A stretch of 64,000 bases of DNA from Zingiber officinale (GCF_018446385.1 NC_055990.1:29783891-29847890); one strand, 5' to 3'. Shown: positions 34,158 through 47,761, counted from the stretch's first letter. Translations and numbers: made by a program. The notes: generated by a model not told the origin, from the letters alone.

Positions 34158-35257
34158 TAGGGTTTTGCCTCTGTGTATTTGGTATTAGTTTAATTATGCA
34201 CATGTCATACATAATTTAGGCAGGTTAATAGTAGGATGTGCTAACTTTGTGGATGCAGGATCCAACTATTATGGCTTTTAGTTATTATGTGTGATTGGAC
34301 CCTTGGACATGTCAAGGGCATTTATATGTGTGTGCATGATTGTATTAAAAATACAGCAAGAGCTGTATTTAGTTTTAATTAGGATTTTATTTTTGATCTA
34401 GATACATGTACATTCCTTTTATGGAATATAGAATCAAAAATGTAAAATTCTATTTATGTCGCGGATCAAATCTTGCAAAGCGTGGAACCTTCTAAGGACC
34501 AGAGGCGCAGCGGAACTAGGAGCAAGATGGATGCGACAGCTAGACCCGGTGGCGGTGGCCAAATATGGCAGCAGCTTAGGATGACAACACACGGAGGACA
34601 ACTATAGAAAAAAGTCATAATAGTTGAAAATTAGATTTTCTATTTATTGCTTTTATATTGTGCTGTGTGTGCATGTTAGTATACACGACTAGTAGGCTAG
34701 CATAGTTAAAATTCCTCATTTATAAATAACTAAGTGGGAGAGTGATTTTTAAATAAATCCCATGGTCTCCATTACTGGTTTGTAAGTAATGCCAACAAGC
34801 TTGCACGTTGGCTCTGAGTGCCTTCCTCCATAACGGATGAGCTTGTTTGTGGATTGCTAGAACAGACTTCCATTTTTGGATGACTATAGGAAGTTAATTA
34901 AGAGCGTGTGATCTTCTCCAACGGAAGGGGCATAATCTTATTAATGGACTTAGTGTCAAGTAATGGTATACACTTAGACACATCTAATAGTATCCTCCCC
35001 ATCGGAGTCACTGTTTGTGTGACCAAAAGACACCAACTATTAATTTTATTTGTCAAAAAGTTAGGTTGACAAGATAATAAAATTAATGGGTTAAAACCCT
35101 CCTTTTACAAATGATGAATTTGTATACGTCCACACTAACGTGGCATACAAAATTCACGGTGTTTTGAGGTGTTGGTTAATTTAACATAGTATTGTTTGAG
35201 GAATCAATATTATTCTAAATTTAGAGTTCTGACCAAAAGTTATTTGTGATTCTTAGG

Positions 35258-36358
35258 ATGACTTTCAACCCACTGTCCATCATACTTCAACAGAATAGAC
35301 TTACTGGACCTAATTACATAGATTGGAAAAGGAACCTGGACATTGTTCTTACTGCTGAAAGCTATAAATTTGTACTGACTGAGCCTTGTCCTGAAGCACC
35401 TATTGGTGAATCTACCCAAGATGAGATTGAATATCATAGGAAATGGGTAAAAGCAGATGAGATGGCGCGGTGTTACATTTTGGCTTCAATGTCAAATGTA
35501 TTGCAACATCAGCATCAAGATTTACCAACAGCCTATGATATTATGAACAATCTCAAGGAACTCTTTGGTCATCAGGATAGGGCTTCTAGACAAAAAGCCA
35601 TGAGAAAGATAATGACAGCCACCATGCAAGAGGGTACTCCTGTAAGGGATCATATCCTAAAGATGATGGCTTATCTGAATGAGATACAGATCCTTGGAGG
35701 AGAAATTGATCGGGAAACCCAGATCGATATAATCCTCCAAACACTACCTAGAATTTTTGAGCAATTCCGCCTGAATTACAATATGAATAAAAGGGTATAT
35801 TCATTGGCGGAATTACTGACAGAACTCCAAGCAGCAGAAGGATTGTTTCGTCACAACTCTCATATTCACTATGTTGAAAATGGTTCTACTTCTAAGCCGA
35901 AAGGAAAGAAGAAGAAGAAACAAGTTGGTTCAGCAAAGAAAGTGAATAAAACTCAAAGTACAGGATTTAAAGCTAGAGTGAAGAAGCCGAAGGGCAAGTG
36001 CTTCATCTGCAAGCAGTCAGGACATTGGAAGGTGGACTGTCCTCGTAGGAATTAGAACAACAAAGGTATATCTCATGCTCTAGTTGTTGAAACATGTTTA
36101 GCGGTGTTATCTACCAGCACCTGGTGTGTAGATACGGGAGCCACTGATCATGTCTGCAATTCCTTGCAGGGGTTCCAGGAAACCCGACGACTATCTGAAG
36201 GAGAAATTACCGTCTACATGGGCAATGCTACTAAGGTGGCAGCTGTTGTAGTGGGAGACGTCTACTTATCTTTTAGTAGAAATAGGAATTTGGTTTTAAG
36301 AAATTTTCTTTATGTACCCAATTTTAGAAAGAATTTAATTTCAGTTTCTAAACTATTT
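35258..36358 (+). pseudogene. C2 gag and protease
   Basis: The ATG at 35258 opens MTFNPLSIILQQNRLTGPNY and runs through a UBN2-type gag (YIDWKRNLDIVL, AYDIMNNLKELFGHQD, RKIMTATMQEGTPVRDHILK, LPRIFEQFRLNYNM). The zinc knuckle is CFICKQSGHWKVDC. A TAG at 36053-36055 interrupts the frame just after it. The same frame then continues to the protease motif WCVDTGATDHVC and YVPNFRKNLISVSKLF, where one missing T near 36358 shifts the reading into a TAG. Both lesions are late, so most of gag remains readable. The gag and PR types fit the Tork/Angela-like copia group; the lineage is inferred. Confidence 0.9.
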
Positions 36359-36361
36359 TAG

Positions 36362-37200
36362 ATGGATATTCAGTTTCTTTCAGTAACGATGTAGTTATTA
36401 AGAGAAATAAAGTGATTATCTGTTCTGGTACATTAGTTGGCAATTTGTATATTTTAAATCCAATTTCTTCCACAAAGCAAAACATGGAAATTTATAACTC
36501 ATCTTCTAACTCAAATAAAAGAAAAGAACCTTCGGAAATGAACCAAGCATATCTTTGACATCTAAGGCTTGGTCATATTAACTTAAGTAGGGTTCAGAGG
36601 CTAATAGCCGATGGACTTTTGGGTTCATTAGAGTTGGAAAATTTTCCAACTTGTGAATCTTGCTTAGAAGGTAAAATGACTAAGAGGCCATTCAAGGTCA
36701 AGGGGTATAGAGCCAAAGAAGTGTTGGAATTGGTTCATTCTGATTTGTGTGGTCCTATGTCTGTCCAGGCAAGAGGTGGTTTTAAATATTTTGTCTCTTT
36801 TATAGATGATTATTCAAGATACGTATATATTTACCTAATGCGCCGCAAGTCTGAGTGCTCTGATAAGTTCAAATAATACAAGGCTGATGTGGAGAAACGA
36901 TTAGGTAAAAATATCAAGACACTACGATCTGATCGTGGTGGCGAATACCTCTTAGGAGAGTTTAGGAATTACTTATCAGAGGCCGGGATTCAATCCCAAT
37001 TGTCTGCACCTGGAACACCCCAACAGAATGGTGTAGCAGAACGAAGGAATAGGACTCTTATGGAGATGGTTAGATCGATGATGAGTTATTTAGAATTACC
37101 AAATTCGTTCTGGGGATATGCTCTGGAAATAGCAGTGTATGTTCTGAACTTAGTACCTTCTAAATCTGTTTCTTCTACTCCCATAGAATTGTAGAATGGG
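36362..37200 (+). pseudogene. C2 integrase
   Basis: After the shift near 36358 the integrase frame carries the zinc finger HLRLGHINLSRVQRL...CESCLEGKMTKRPF. The catalytic core is LVHSDLCGPM, YFVSFIDDYSRYVYIYLM and TPQQNGVAERRNRTLMEM, followed by SFWGYALEIAVYVLNLVPSK. Nonsense codons lie just before the HLRLGH motif (TGA, about 36557), after SDKFK (TAA, 36874-36876) and after STPIEL (TAG, 37192-37194). The D-D-E residues themselves are present. Confidence 0.88.
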
Positions 37201-38635
37201 CGAAAAATCAGTCTAAGATATATTCGAATTTGGGGTAGTCCAGCACATGTGCTGAAACCAGATGCTGATAAGTTAGAATCCCGTACAGAAGTTCGTGTGT
37301 TTGTAGGATATCCCAAAGGAACGAAAGGTGGTTTATTTTATAGTCCTAAAGACCAGAAGGTCATTGTTAGCACCGATGCCCAGTTTTTAGAAGAAGACTA
37401 TATAATGGATCACAAGCCCAGTAGTAAAGTTGTTTTAGAAGAACTAAGAGAGGACACGTCTACTTTAGTACCAACAGTACAAGATGAAGTACCACAAGAA
37501 ACTGCAACACGTGTCACACATGATACACAACCACAGACAGTGCCTCGTCGTAGTGGGAGGGTTGTAAGGCAGCCTGAGAGATTCATGTTTTTGGGAGAGT
37601 CTTCGGACTTGATTCCGGGTAAACATGAACCTAATCCCCGGACATATGATAAAGCATTCCAAGATATAGATGCAGCATCTTGGCAAAAGGCGATGAATTC
37701 TGAAATAGAGTCTATGTACTCTAATAAGGTCTGGGAGCTTGTAGAACAACCTGATGGTGTAAAAGCCGTTGGATGCAAGTGGATCTACAAAAGGAAAAGA
37801 GGGGCAGATGGGAAGGTAGAAACCTTCAAAGCTAGGCTTGTTGCGAAAGGGTACACTCAGAAAGAGGGAATCGATTATGAGGAAACCTTTTCACCGGTAG
37901 CCATGCTTAAATCTATCCGGATACTCTTATCTATTGCTGCTCATATGGATTATGAGATTTGGCAAATGGATGTCAAGATAGCTTTCCTTAATGGAAGTCT
38001 TGAAGAGAACATCCATATGAAGCAACCAGAAGGGTTCATTGAAAAAGGCAGAGAGCATCTAGTGTGCAAGCTCAATCGGTCCATTTATGGACTAAAGCAA
38101 GCTTCAAGATCTTGGAACATCCGGTTTAATGAAGTAATCCAGTCATATGGATTTATTCAAAGTCCGGATGAGTCTTGTGTATATAAGAAGTGTAACGGAA
38201 ACGTGGTGGTATTTCTTGTACTATACGTAGATGATATTTTGTTAATTGACAACAATGTCAAGGTATTATCAGACGTAAGGGTATGGTTGTCCAAACAATT
38301 TGATATGAAGGACTTAGGAGAGTGTGCACACATTCTTGGGATCAAAGTAATAAGGAATCGCAAGAAAAGAATGTTGTGTCTGTCCCAAGCTTCATATATA
38401 GATACAATCCTTGCTCGTTTTAGCATGCAGGATTCCAAGAAAGGTTTCTTACCTGTTAGGCATGGAATAGCTCTATCTAAAGAGATGCCTCCTAAGACAT
38501 CAAAGGAGATAGAAGACATGAAAGCAGTTCCTTATGCCTCGGTTGTAGGAAGCCTTATGTATGCAATGCTATGTACGAGACCTGATATTTGTTTTGCCGT
38601 GGGCATGGTCAGCAGATATCAGAGTAACCCTGGAT
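37200..38635 (+). CDS. C2 reverse transcriptase
   Basis: This is a long open stretch of the polyprotein, about 460 residues. It begins in the integrase C-terminal region (IWGSPAHVLKPDADKL, RVFVGYPKGTKGGLFY). The RT follows: KWIYKRKRGADGKVETFKAR, LVAKGYTQKEGIDYEETFSP, IWQMDVKIAFLNGSLEENIH, SIYGLKQASRSWNIRFNEVI, catalytic LYVDDILLI, and MYAMLCTRPDICFAVGMVSR. It ends at a TAA around 38635. The RT copies element RNA into cDNA. All main RT motifs are present, but the upstream lesions mean no full polyprotein can be made. Confidence 0.92.
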
Positions 38636-38642
38636 AAGGGCA

Positions 38643-39215
38643 TTGAACATGATAAAGCATATATTAAAGTACCTGAGAAGGACTAGAGATTATATGCTAG
38701 TTTACCAAGTAGACGATCTGCTCCCTGTGGGTTACACGGATTCAGATTTCCAATCAGATAGGGATAACAGTAAGTCTACATCAGGCTATGTGTTTACTTT
38801 AGGAGGTGGAGCCATTTCATGGAGGAGTGTTAAGCAGAAATGCGTTTCGGACTCAACCATGGAAGCTGAGTATGTAGCAGCCTCTGAGGCAGCTAAAGAA
38901 GCAGTATGGCTCAGGAACTTTCTAATGGACTTAGATGTGATTCCTGGTTTGCCCAAAATCATCACAATTTATTGTGATAATAGCGGTGCAGTTGCAAACT
39001 CGAAGGAACCACGAGCTCATAAGGCAAGTAAACATATAGAGCGCAAGTACCACCTGATACGAGATATCGTGAAGCGAGGAGAAGTTTACATCGCCAAGAT
39101 TGCATCAGCAGATAACCTGGCAGATCCTTTCACTAAGGCCCTTCCGGCAAAAGCTTTCGATCGGCATGTGGAGGGAATGAGAATCAGATGTATGGTAGAA
39201 GATATGACAGCTTAG
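38643..39215 (+). pseudogene. C2 RNase H
   Basis: This part is out of frame with the RT by one base, at about 38640. It carries GYTDSDFQSDRDNSKSTSGY, FTLGGGAISWRSVKQ, MEAEYVAASEAAKEAVWLR, IYCDNSGAVANSKEPRAHK and KHIERKYHLIRDIV, ending DNLADPFTKALP and a TAG at 39213-39215. RNase H removes the RNA strand during cDNA synthesis. The catalytic Asp and Glu positions are kept, and the polypurine tract follows 11 bases later. Confidence 0.9.
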
Positions 39216-39236
39216 TCATTAGTATAAGTGGGAGAT

Positions 39237-41638
39237 TGTTGGAGTGTATACTGAAAGCCTAAGCTTTGTAAACATTCATTATGAATAAAGAATCACATTT
39301 GGTCAAATTATCTACATTTGTTTGTAGTTGTTCAATTAATTTATATTGTAGATAACATAGTATGTGGTGTCACATGCATAAGATGATGTTAACAGTACCT
39401 TATAAATTATAAACAGTTGCTCACGACCAAAATGGAAAGGAACAAACCATTAGTAGGTCATAGTGTAATTAGGTATTAGTTTATCTTAACTATATAATTA
39501 CACTAGTACACTTAGAGTGTAATGAGTAGGGCCATTTGAGGTCGTTTCTTTTATACTGACTTTATAAAGAAACAAAGACCTCAGTTATTATGGAAGTGTG
39601 TGCTCTTAATCCTAATATAATAACAAGCACATATATTTGATATTTATTTCTTTAATTTATCTATGGGTGAGATTTAGTTCGATGAATCAATAAACCCGAT
39701 AAGTTGGGAAATGATATTACTTATAGTGTGTGTTGTTGATTATAGAAGGAAACTGTGTCCTAGAGATACTAGGTTGATAATGTCCCCAAGAGGAGCTCAT
39801 AAGGATTGTCATGTTAAACCCTGTAGGTGGACTTAGTCCGACATGACAATAAGGTTGAGTGGTACTACTCTTCGACTTAGATATTAATTAAATGAGTTGT
39901 CAGTAACTCACTTAATTAGTGGACATTCGATATCTTAAACACAGGGAGACTAACACACTCATAATAAGAAGGAGCCCAAAAATGTAATTTGAGATTGGTG
40001 CGGTAGTTTAATAATAGTTCTCTAGTGGAATGAATTATTATTGATAAAATTAAGTTGTGTGTTCGGGGCGAACACGGGATGCTTAATTTTATCAGGGGAC
40101 CAAAACCAATTCCTCCTTTCGGTCCCTATCGTAGCCTCTTATTTATAGAGTACTATACCCACCTATACTCACCTTCTATACCCACCTAAAGGGGCCGGCC
40201 AAGCTAGCTTGGGAACCAAGCTAGGGCCGGCTTAAGCATGGGTTTAGGGTGGCCGGCCCTAGCTTGAACCCAAGCTAGAGGGGTCGGCCATATTAAATTA
40301 AAAAAAAATTTAATTTTAATTTTTATTATGTGGAAGATATAATTTATTAAAGAGAATTAAAATTAAAATATCTCTCTTGAAAAAGATTTACAAAAGATTA
40401 AAGAAAGAGATTAGATCTCTTTCCTTATTTGTAGATTGGTGAGATATTTTATTTTCTCTTTAAAAATTATTCACATGTTGTAAAATTAAAATTATGAAAA
40501 TTTCTTTTTATCAACCATGAAAAGATTTTTGAAGAGAAATTTTAATTTTAAAATTTCCGGAAACAAATTAGGAAGTTTTAATTTGTTGATTAAAACTTGT
40601 CTAATTTACTTCCTTTTGATGTGGCCGGCCAATATAGTTTAATTGGGGAAATTTTATTTTATTTTTCTCAATTAAATCATGTCAAGGAAATTAAAGAAAT
40701 TTTATTGTAATTAAATTTCCTAATTTGCCTAGACCAAGGAATATAAAAGAATGGGTGAGGGTGCCTTCATGTAACAACCTCTATTATTTCTCTCCCTCTT
40801 TTGTTCTTTGGTGTGGCCGGCCATCATCCTCTCCCTCTCTTCCTCTTGTGGTGGCCGAACCTCTCTCTCCCCTTGGAGCTCTTGTGGTGGCCGGATACTA
40901 CTTGGAGAAGAAGAAGAAGAAGGAGAGAAAGCTAGCATCTCTTGGAGCATGGTTGGTGTTTTCTTCCTTGATGAAGCTTCCTTATTGTTGGCCGAACCTA
41001 GCTAGGAGGAGAAGAAGGTGGTTGGTGGTTTATCATCTTGGAAGATCGTTGCCCACACAACGTCCGAGGTTAGAAGAGAAATACGGTAGAAGATCAAGAG
41101 GTCTTTCTAGAAGGTATAACTAGTAATTTTTCCTTTCCGCATCATGCTAGTTATTTATGGAAATAATACCAAATACAAGAGGCTTACGTTCTAGTATTTC
41201 GAATATGTTTTTCGAAGTTGTGTTTTTTTATTTTTTTTTCCATTTGATTTGATTGTTCTTTTCGGTTAACCTAAAGTTATTTTAGGAAATTAAATATTAG
41301 ATTTCTATAAAAGGTTTTGTCTAGTCGGTGGTGGTTGCTCCCATATCCAAGAAGGCCATGTGCCTCGCCACGTCAGTACTGGGAACCAATTATGGAAATT
41401 AATATTTAATGGAATTAATAACTTAAGGTGATTTGGGTCGAACGTGTTAAGTTCCGCAGGAGATCCAAGTCAAAACCTAAAAGAACATATAGATTAAGTT
41501 TTGGATCAAACGTGTTAAGTTCCGCAGGCGATCCAAAATTTAATTTAAAAGAACACATGGTAACTAGGAAAAGGTTCAGACCTTTGTACAAAATTTTTGT
41601 ACAGTAGAACCTCTAGGTTTTCCGAGTAGCAACCAACA
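39237..41638 (+). repeat. 3' LTR of C2
   Basis: This 2402-bp LTR directly follows the purine tract AAGTGGGAGAT. It is separated by only 67 bp from an inverted LTR of the same family (41706-44131). Confidence 0.95.
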
Positions 41639-41705
41639 ATGACATCATATTTCACATTCATTTTATTATGAAAAACATAACAAAAATACTATGTCATGTT
41701 ATACA

Positions 41706-44131
41706 TGTTGGTTGCTACTCGGAATATCATACCGGTTCCCCTGTACAAAAATTTTGTACAAGTCCCGAACCTTTCCTAACAACCTATTGTGTTCTTTAGA
41801 AATTAAATTTGGAATTGCATACAGAACTTAACATTATTGATTCCAAATTCAACTTATCTGTTCTTAGAGGTTTAGACTTGGATCGCAAACGATGCTTAAC
41901 ATTATTAATCCAAATTCACCCATGTTACATATTTGATTAAATATTTATTTCAGATATCGACTTCCAGATTAAATATGGCGAGGCACTAGGCCTTTTTGGG
42001 TATGAGATCATCCACCACTTCCTAGACAAAACCTTTCAACGAAATTCAATATTTAATCTCCTTACAGTAACCCTAGGTTTAACCATTAAGAACAATCGAA
42101 TCACAAGATTGAAAAACAAAAGAAACATAAAATCGAATCATAAATCCGAAACCTAGAATTGTTAGCCTCTTGTGTTTGGTATTTCAAAATCCATACAAAA
42201 GATGAACTAGTTATGATGCGGAAACAAAACTAGTTATACCTTTTGTAACTTATAGACCTCACGATCTTCTGTCGTATTCCTCTTCTTATCTCAGACGTCG
42301 TGTGGGCGATGATCTACTAAGATGAGAATCCACCCAAGCCTTCTTCTTCCTTACAAGTTTCGGCCACCACCACCAAGCTCCAAGGGATGCTAGGAAACAA
42401 AGCCTCCTTTCTCTCCTTCTTCCTCAAGCAAGATCCAGCCACCAAAAGCTCCAAGAGATGTGATGTCGCCGGCCTCCAAGGAAGAAGAGAAGAGGATGAG
42501 CAAGAGAAGAGGGCCGGCCACCACCAAAGAAAAGAGAGGAGAGGAATAATAGATGTCTTGTCTCATGGGGCAACCTCTCTTTCTCTTTTATAATCCTTGG
42601 TCATAGCAAATAAGGAAAGTTATAATTAAAACTTCCTTATTTTCCTTGCTAATAAAAGGAAAATTTAATTAAAAATTTCCTTTTATTCTTTCTATGGCCA
42701 GCCACCTCATTGAGCTCCAAACAAGGAAAGTTTTAAACACAAAATTAAAACCTTCTTATTTGTTTCCGGAAATTTTTAAAATAAAAATTTCTCTTTTAAA
42801 ATTCTCTTCATGGTTGGTTATAAAAGGAATCTTTTATAAATTAAAATGTCTTTTAAAACATAGGGACGGTTACAAAAAAGGAAAGTTTTCTCCAAAATTA
42901 AAATCTTCCTTTTCAACTATAAATAAGGAAAGATATCAAATCTTTCTCTTAATCTTTTGTAGAAAGTTATAAAAGGAAAGATTTAAATTTTAAACTTTCT
43001 TTTAAAACCATGGCTTCCACATAAGGAAAGATTTTAAAAAATAAAACTCCTTTTAATCTAATGTGACCGGCCACCCTACTTGGGCTCCAAGCTAGGGTCG
43101 GCCACAACTTGAACCCATCTAGCCTTGGTTTGGCTGGCCCTAGCTTGGGCTCTAAGCTTGGCTTGGCCGACCACCTTAAGGTGGGTAAAAAGTTGGGTTT
43201 GGGTGGATATAAGACTTTATAAATAAGAGGCTACGATAGGGACCGAGAGGAGGAATTGGTTTTGGTCTCTCGATAAATTTGAGCTTCCCGTGTTCGCCCT
43301 GAACACCCAACTCCAGTTCATCAATAATAACTCATACCACTAAAGAGTTATTATTGAACTACCGCACCAATCCCATATTACTATATGGGCTCTTTCTTAT
43401 CATGAGTGTGTTAATCTCCCTATGTTTAAGATATCAAATGTCCACTAATTAAATAGTTACTGACAACTCACTCAATTAATATCTAACTCCAAGAGTTATA
43501 CCACTCAACCTTATTATCATGTCGGACTAAATCCACCTACAGGGTTTACATGACAATCCTTATGAACTCCTCTTGGGGACATCATCAACCTAGATTGCTA
43601 GGACACAGTTTCCTTCTATAATCAACAACACACACTATAAATAATATTATTTCCCAATTTATCTGACTTCTTGATTTATCGAACTAAATCTCACCCATTG
43701 ATAAATTAAAAAAATAAATACTAAATATATGCGCTTGTTATTATATCAGGATTAAGAGCACACACTTCCATAATAATAAAGGTCTTGCTTTTATACAGTC
43801 AGTATAAAAAGAAACTACCTTAAATGGTCCTGCTCAATACACTCAGAGTGTACTAGTGTAATTTTATAGTCAAGATAAACTAATACCAAATTACACTACG
43901 ACTTGTTCCAATGGTTTGTTCCTATCCATCTTAGCCGTGAGGTACTATTTATAATTTATAAGGAACTGATAACATGATCTTCTTTGTGTGACACCACACA
44001 CCATGTTATCTACAATATAAATTAATTGAACAACTACACTTAGCATATAAATATAGACATTTGACCAATGTGATTCTTTATTTCAAAATAAATATTTACA
44101 AAAAGTTAGGCTTTTAGTATACACTCTAACA
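41706..44131 (-). repeat. Solo LTR S2, inverted relative to C2
   Basis: On the minus strand this 2426-bp LTR begins TGTTAGAGTGTATACT and ends GCAACCAACA, the same family as the C2 LTRs but more diverged. Perfect 5-bp duplications ATACA flank it (41701-41705 and 44132-44136). No internal region is attached. Confidence 0.94.
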
Positions 44132-44897
44132 ATACATACATCATGTATCTATAGTATATTTTTCTTTCGAAAATTACTCATTTTGATATATGTCATAAGT
44201 CACCATGCATTATTTTAAAATTCCATGTAATTAATGACAATGACATTTACCAACAAGTGTGATAAGGGAACTTATCAACAAGTGACATCTTAGGTGAATG
44301 ATCAAAATTACAATGCCTAAATAGATATGCATGATCCCTTAGTTTAGGGAAAAATCAAAGTCTACATCTCACAAAGACTATAAGTTGACTTGTATGTGTT
44401 TTAGTACATATTAGATACAAGTGAGATGTTAGGATAATGAACTAGACTCAAGATGTTGATTTAGTGCACCCATTTGGATTTTAGCTTTATCAAAACACAT
44501 AGTTATGTGTTATCCAATCATTGGGAAAGATAATATACAAGTCATATGCATTTAGCCCAAAGAACTTGGTTTTGAAAATCATTTCAAAATATTTTAAAAA
44601 AACTTTGGTGTAGACTATCTTTTGATAGTAATCATCATTGAAAGTTTGACACAAACTAGAGAAAATCATTGAAGTTCTCAAGAGTTTCCAATTTTGTGGC
44701 AATCTTTGAAAATAAAAATTATTTTCTTATAAAACTATTTTTTCTTGATAATATATGTCTCAAATAATGTCTATAAGAATTTTCATAATTTTTAGAATTT
44801 TTAAGAATTATTGAGGTATTTCTGAATTTCGGATAAAATTTAATTTCAGGAAATCATAAACCCAATCGATCAGCCGATTGATTGGGAGAGTTCAATC
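44132..44897 (+). other. E1 internal non-coding segment
   Basis: This AT-rich remnant of E1 lies between S2 and E3. No pol motif is found. It ends in CGATCAGCCGATTGATTGGG, a word that recurs in the E1-family LTRs. Confidence 0.6.
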
Positions 44898-45791
44898 TGT
44901 TAGCCCAGGTAGGCTGGAGGGAGGGGAGGTGAACTAACTGTTTAATAAAAACTTTCCTCAACTTTTAACTTAGATTAGTAGTGCAAAAAAAAAAAGAATA
45001 AATGAATAACAAAAAAAATGAGGCCAAAAGAGTTACTTGGTTACAACCGGGAAGGTTGTTAATCCAAGACAAGTAAACACACTAAAGATCTCTTTTTTTG
45101 AAGGCGGAGAAGCCTCTTACACTCGTTGGAAGCTCAAAAAGTAGCTAGGAAATCAATACAGAAGTTGTTACCTATTTTCTAGGTCCAGAGGTCTTTTTAT
45201 AGCCCCTGTAGAATCTTATATGTGGCTTGAAGGCACCTTCAATAGATGTTCAAGGCGCCTTCAAGGGATAGAACTTTATCTGTCGAGGATAAAATATTAT
45301 CCTCGGCAACGTTCAAATCTGCCAGATTGAAGGCGCCTTCAATCAAGGTTGAAGGCGCCTTCTATGTGGGTTGAAGGCGCCTTCAACGCTTCCCACTGAA
45401 AGCGCGGAGGCACCTTTAACTCCAATGAAGGCGCCTCCAGCAGCTCCGCAACTCCTTTTTGGCTCTTCTTCTACTCCGTTTGCCAGGGTGATTTCAACCA
45501 ACTGGAATAAGGCTCACCCGAACTTATTTTCCAGACTTCCTCCCCAACTTCTCGTCCCTCGGACCGCCGCATACGTCCTTCTAGTCCACCGGTGTATTCT
45601 TCCATAGCACCTCGTCCCTCGGATGCACCGAACCCGTCGGCTCTCTCCCGTGTCGTCCTTCTTGCTAGCTACGTCTTCCGCTCGACTTCCTATATTCTTA
45701 AGCTCCTGTACACTTAGACACAAGGGTTAAACACTAACAAGACCTAACCTGAGTTGGTCGATCACATCAAAACTACCACGGGGTACCAACA
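44898..45791 (-). repeat. 3' LTR of E3
   Basis: It pairs with 47762-48653. It contains four or more near-palindromes of the form TTGAAGGCGCCTTCAA at 45225-45390. Confidence 0.92.
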
Positions 45792-46632
45792 ATCTCCCCC
45801 TTTTTAATGTGGTCAAACCGAAGCTAAGTTAGGGTAAACCAGAAATAAAAAACAGTTATAAAAATATTTTGCAAGTAAAAAAATTTTACAAGTACAAAAA
45901 TTAAAATTTGTTGTACTACTCTCCCCCTAGACTTAATCTCTTACTACTCCCTCTTTAGATCACATTAAAAATAGGGTACTTTTAAAAGTCTAAGAGTAAA
46001 AATAAAAAAAAAATCTAACTATTTTAAAAAGATAAGAATTAATAAAAAAAAACATATTTAATTAATTTTTAATAGAAAATTAAGGTATTTTCATAATTTC
46101 TAAATGTTTAACAATGAGTCAATTAAATACTTATTTCAATAATTGGCTTCCAGGCTATGGCGAGGTACTAGGCCTTCTTGAATATTGGAATAACAATCAC
46201 TTTTTAGACAAAGTCTCTTAAAGAAAGTTAATATTTAATTTCCTCTAAAAGCCATTATTAAAAACATTCAATCCAAATATGATTTTGGAACCCAATATAG
46301 GTTCCTTCGTATTGAATTAATTAAAAGTTTCTTAGGTATGTATTTCTGTGAAATTTTCCTAATCGGACCCTTATGGTATTTAAGGTACCAATTCAATCCA
46401 TTATATTTTCTAATATATTGAATATTTGAGCATGCATGATTTTTTAAATTTTCTATTTCATTTTTTAAGTTTTAATTTTAATTTTTTATTTTATCAAAAT
46501 CTTCTAATCGACAAGATTTAGCTAGAATTGATTTCAATTCTTTAATTTCTTTTTCAATTTACAATAATTTTTTGTTAATAGTTTTATAAACTGAAATAAC
46601 TTGTCAGAAGGAAGAGACCGTACCTGACTTAC
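45792..46632 (-). other. E3 3' untranslated internal segment
   Basis: This is AT-rich sequence between the end of gag and the 3' LTR. The polypurine tract is at its left edge. Nothing coding is seen. Confidence 0.6.
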
Positions 46633-47703
46633 CTAGTCGATCCCATGATCCGAAGCTCCCCCTGAAGTACTACTTTCTTCCGATGTCGCTCCCCCTTCAT
46701 TGATGCTTTCGATGCTCATTTCGGACAAGTTTGCTTCGTCTCCTTCTTCTTGGTGGCTTGCCACTAGCGCAAGTTCGGCGATAGCTTCAATTTTCGATTC
46801 GGATGACATTTCATCCCACGTCGCCTTCATATTCTTGTACTTATTAGCTTGGGTCGGCTTCTTATTCTTGCTCTTATCCTTATCTTTTAATTTAGGGCAG
46901 TTATCTTTCACATGCCCTTCTTCATTGCAGTGGTAGCATCTTATCCTTCTTTTTCTACCCTGCACTTGGTTAAATCTTTTGGTCTTAAATAACTTTTTAA
47001 ATTTACGTACCATCAGTGTCGTTTCATTATCATCAAGAGAAGATTCTGAATCTTGTTTGTCCACCTTTGCCTTTAAGGTAATGTTATGCTCCTTCTTCGG
47101 AGCTGCACACCTCGTTTCATGGACTTCAAAAGTTGAAAATAATTCTTCTAAAGTAGTTGAATCTAGATCCTTAGATATATAATAAGCATCTACTAATGAT
47201 AATCATTCAGTATTTCTAGGGAATGTGTTAAGAGTGTACCTTAGCGAATCTCGGTTACTTACCTTTTCTTCCAGATTCGTGAGTCTAGTGATGAGCTCCT
47301 TGATCTTTGAGTGAAGGTGTGCAATGGTTTCACCTTCTTCCAGTTTAATGTTGGTGATCTAGTTTTTGAGCACATCCCATCTCGCGAGTTTCGCCTCCGA
47401 GGTTCCTTCGTGTAGTTACAGGAATTTCTCCCAGAGCTCTTTTGCAGACTCGTAGACTCTGATCTGGTTGACTTCTTGTGGTGGTAAGACGCTTAGCAAA
47501 TAGAACTCTGCTTTGCCATTTTCCACGAAATCAGTCTGCTCCTTTTTGGTCAAGTGGTATTTTTCTTTACCTTTGGGTGTTACAAAATCAAATTCCATTA
47601 TTAAAATAAAATCAAAATCAGTTTTGAAAAATACCTCCATCTTCTTCTTCTAGTTGGTGAAATTCCTCTCGAACTACGGTGGGTAGATGCTTAATCCGAC
47701 CAT
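46633..47703 (-). pseudogene. E3 gag with several nonsense codons
   Basis: One frame runs from the ATG at 47703 to the stop at 46633 without a shift, but it contains at least five stops, including those before the segments FERNFTN, KKKMEVFF, LHEGTS, ITNIKLEEGE and LSLVDAYY. Recognisable gag parts are SAKELWEKFL, EGETIAHLHSKIKELITRLT, DSTTLEELFSTFEVHE and the zinc knuckle CYHCNEEGHVKDNC. The last 143 residues (46633-47064) are fully open and Lys- then Glu/Ser-rich (KDKDKSKNKK, EMSSESKIEAIAELALVA). With the frame kept and only nonsense changes, the element decayed mainly by point mutation. Confidence 0.85.
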
Positions 47704-47761
47704 CTCATGTGCTTCATTCGGTGGTTAGTTCTCCTGAAACGAACCTCAGTCTGATACCAAT

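Larger units (their letters stand above)
31769..41638 (+). mobile_element. Copia element C2, structurally complete
   Basis: The LTRs are 31769-34143 and 39237-41638 (TGTTRGAGTGTATACTG...AGCAACCAACA). The PBS is at 34146-34157 and the polypurine tract AAGTGGGAGAT at 39226-39236. The 5-bp duplication ATGAC (31764-31768 and 41639-41643) is perfect. Gag, PR, IN, RT and RH follow in copia order, but several nonsense codons and shifts disable them. It lies inside E1, downstream of the E1 gag. Confidence 0.96.
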
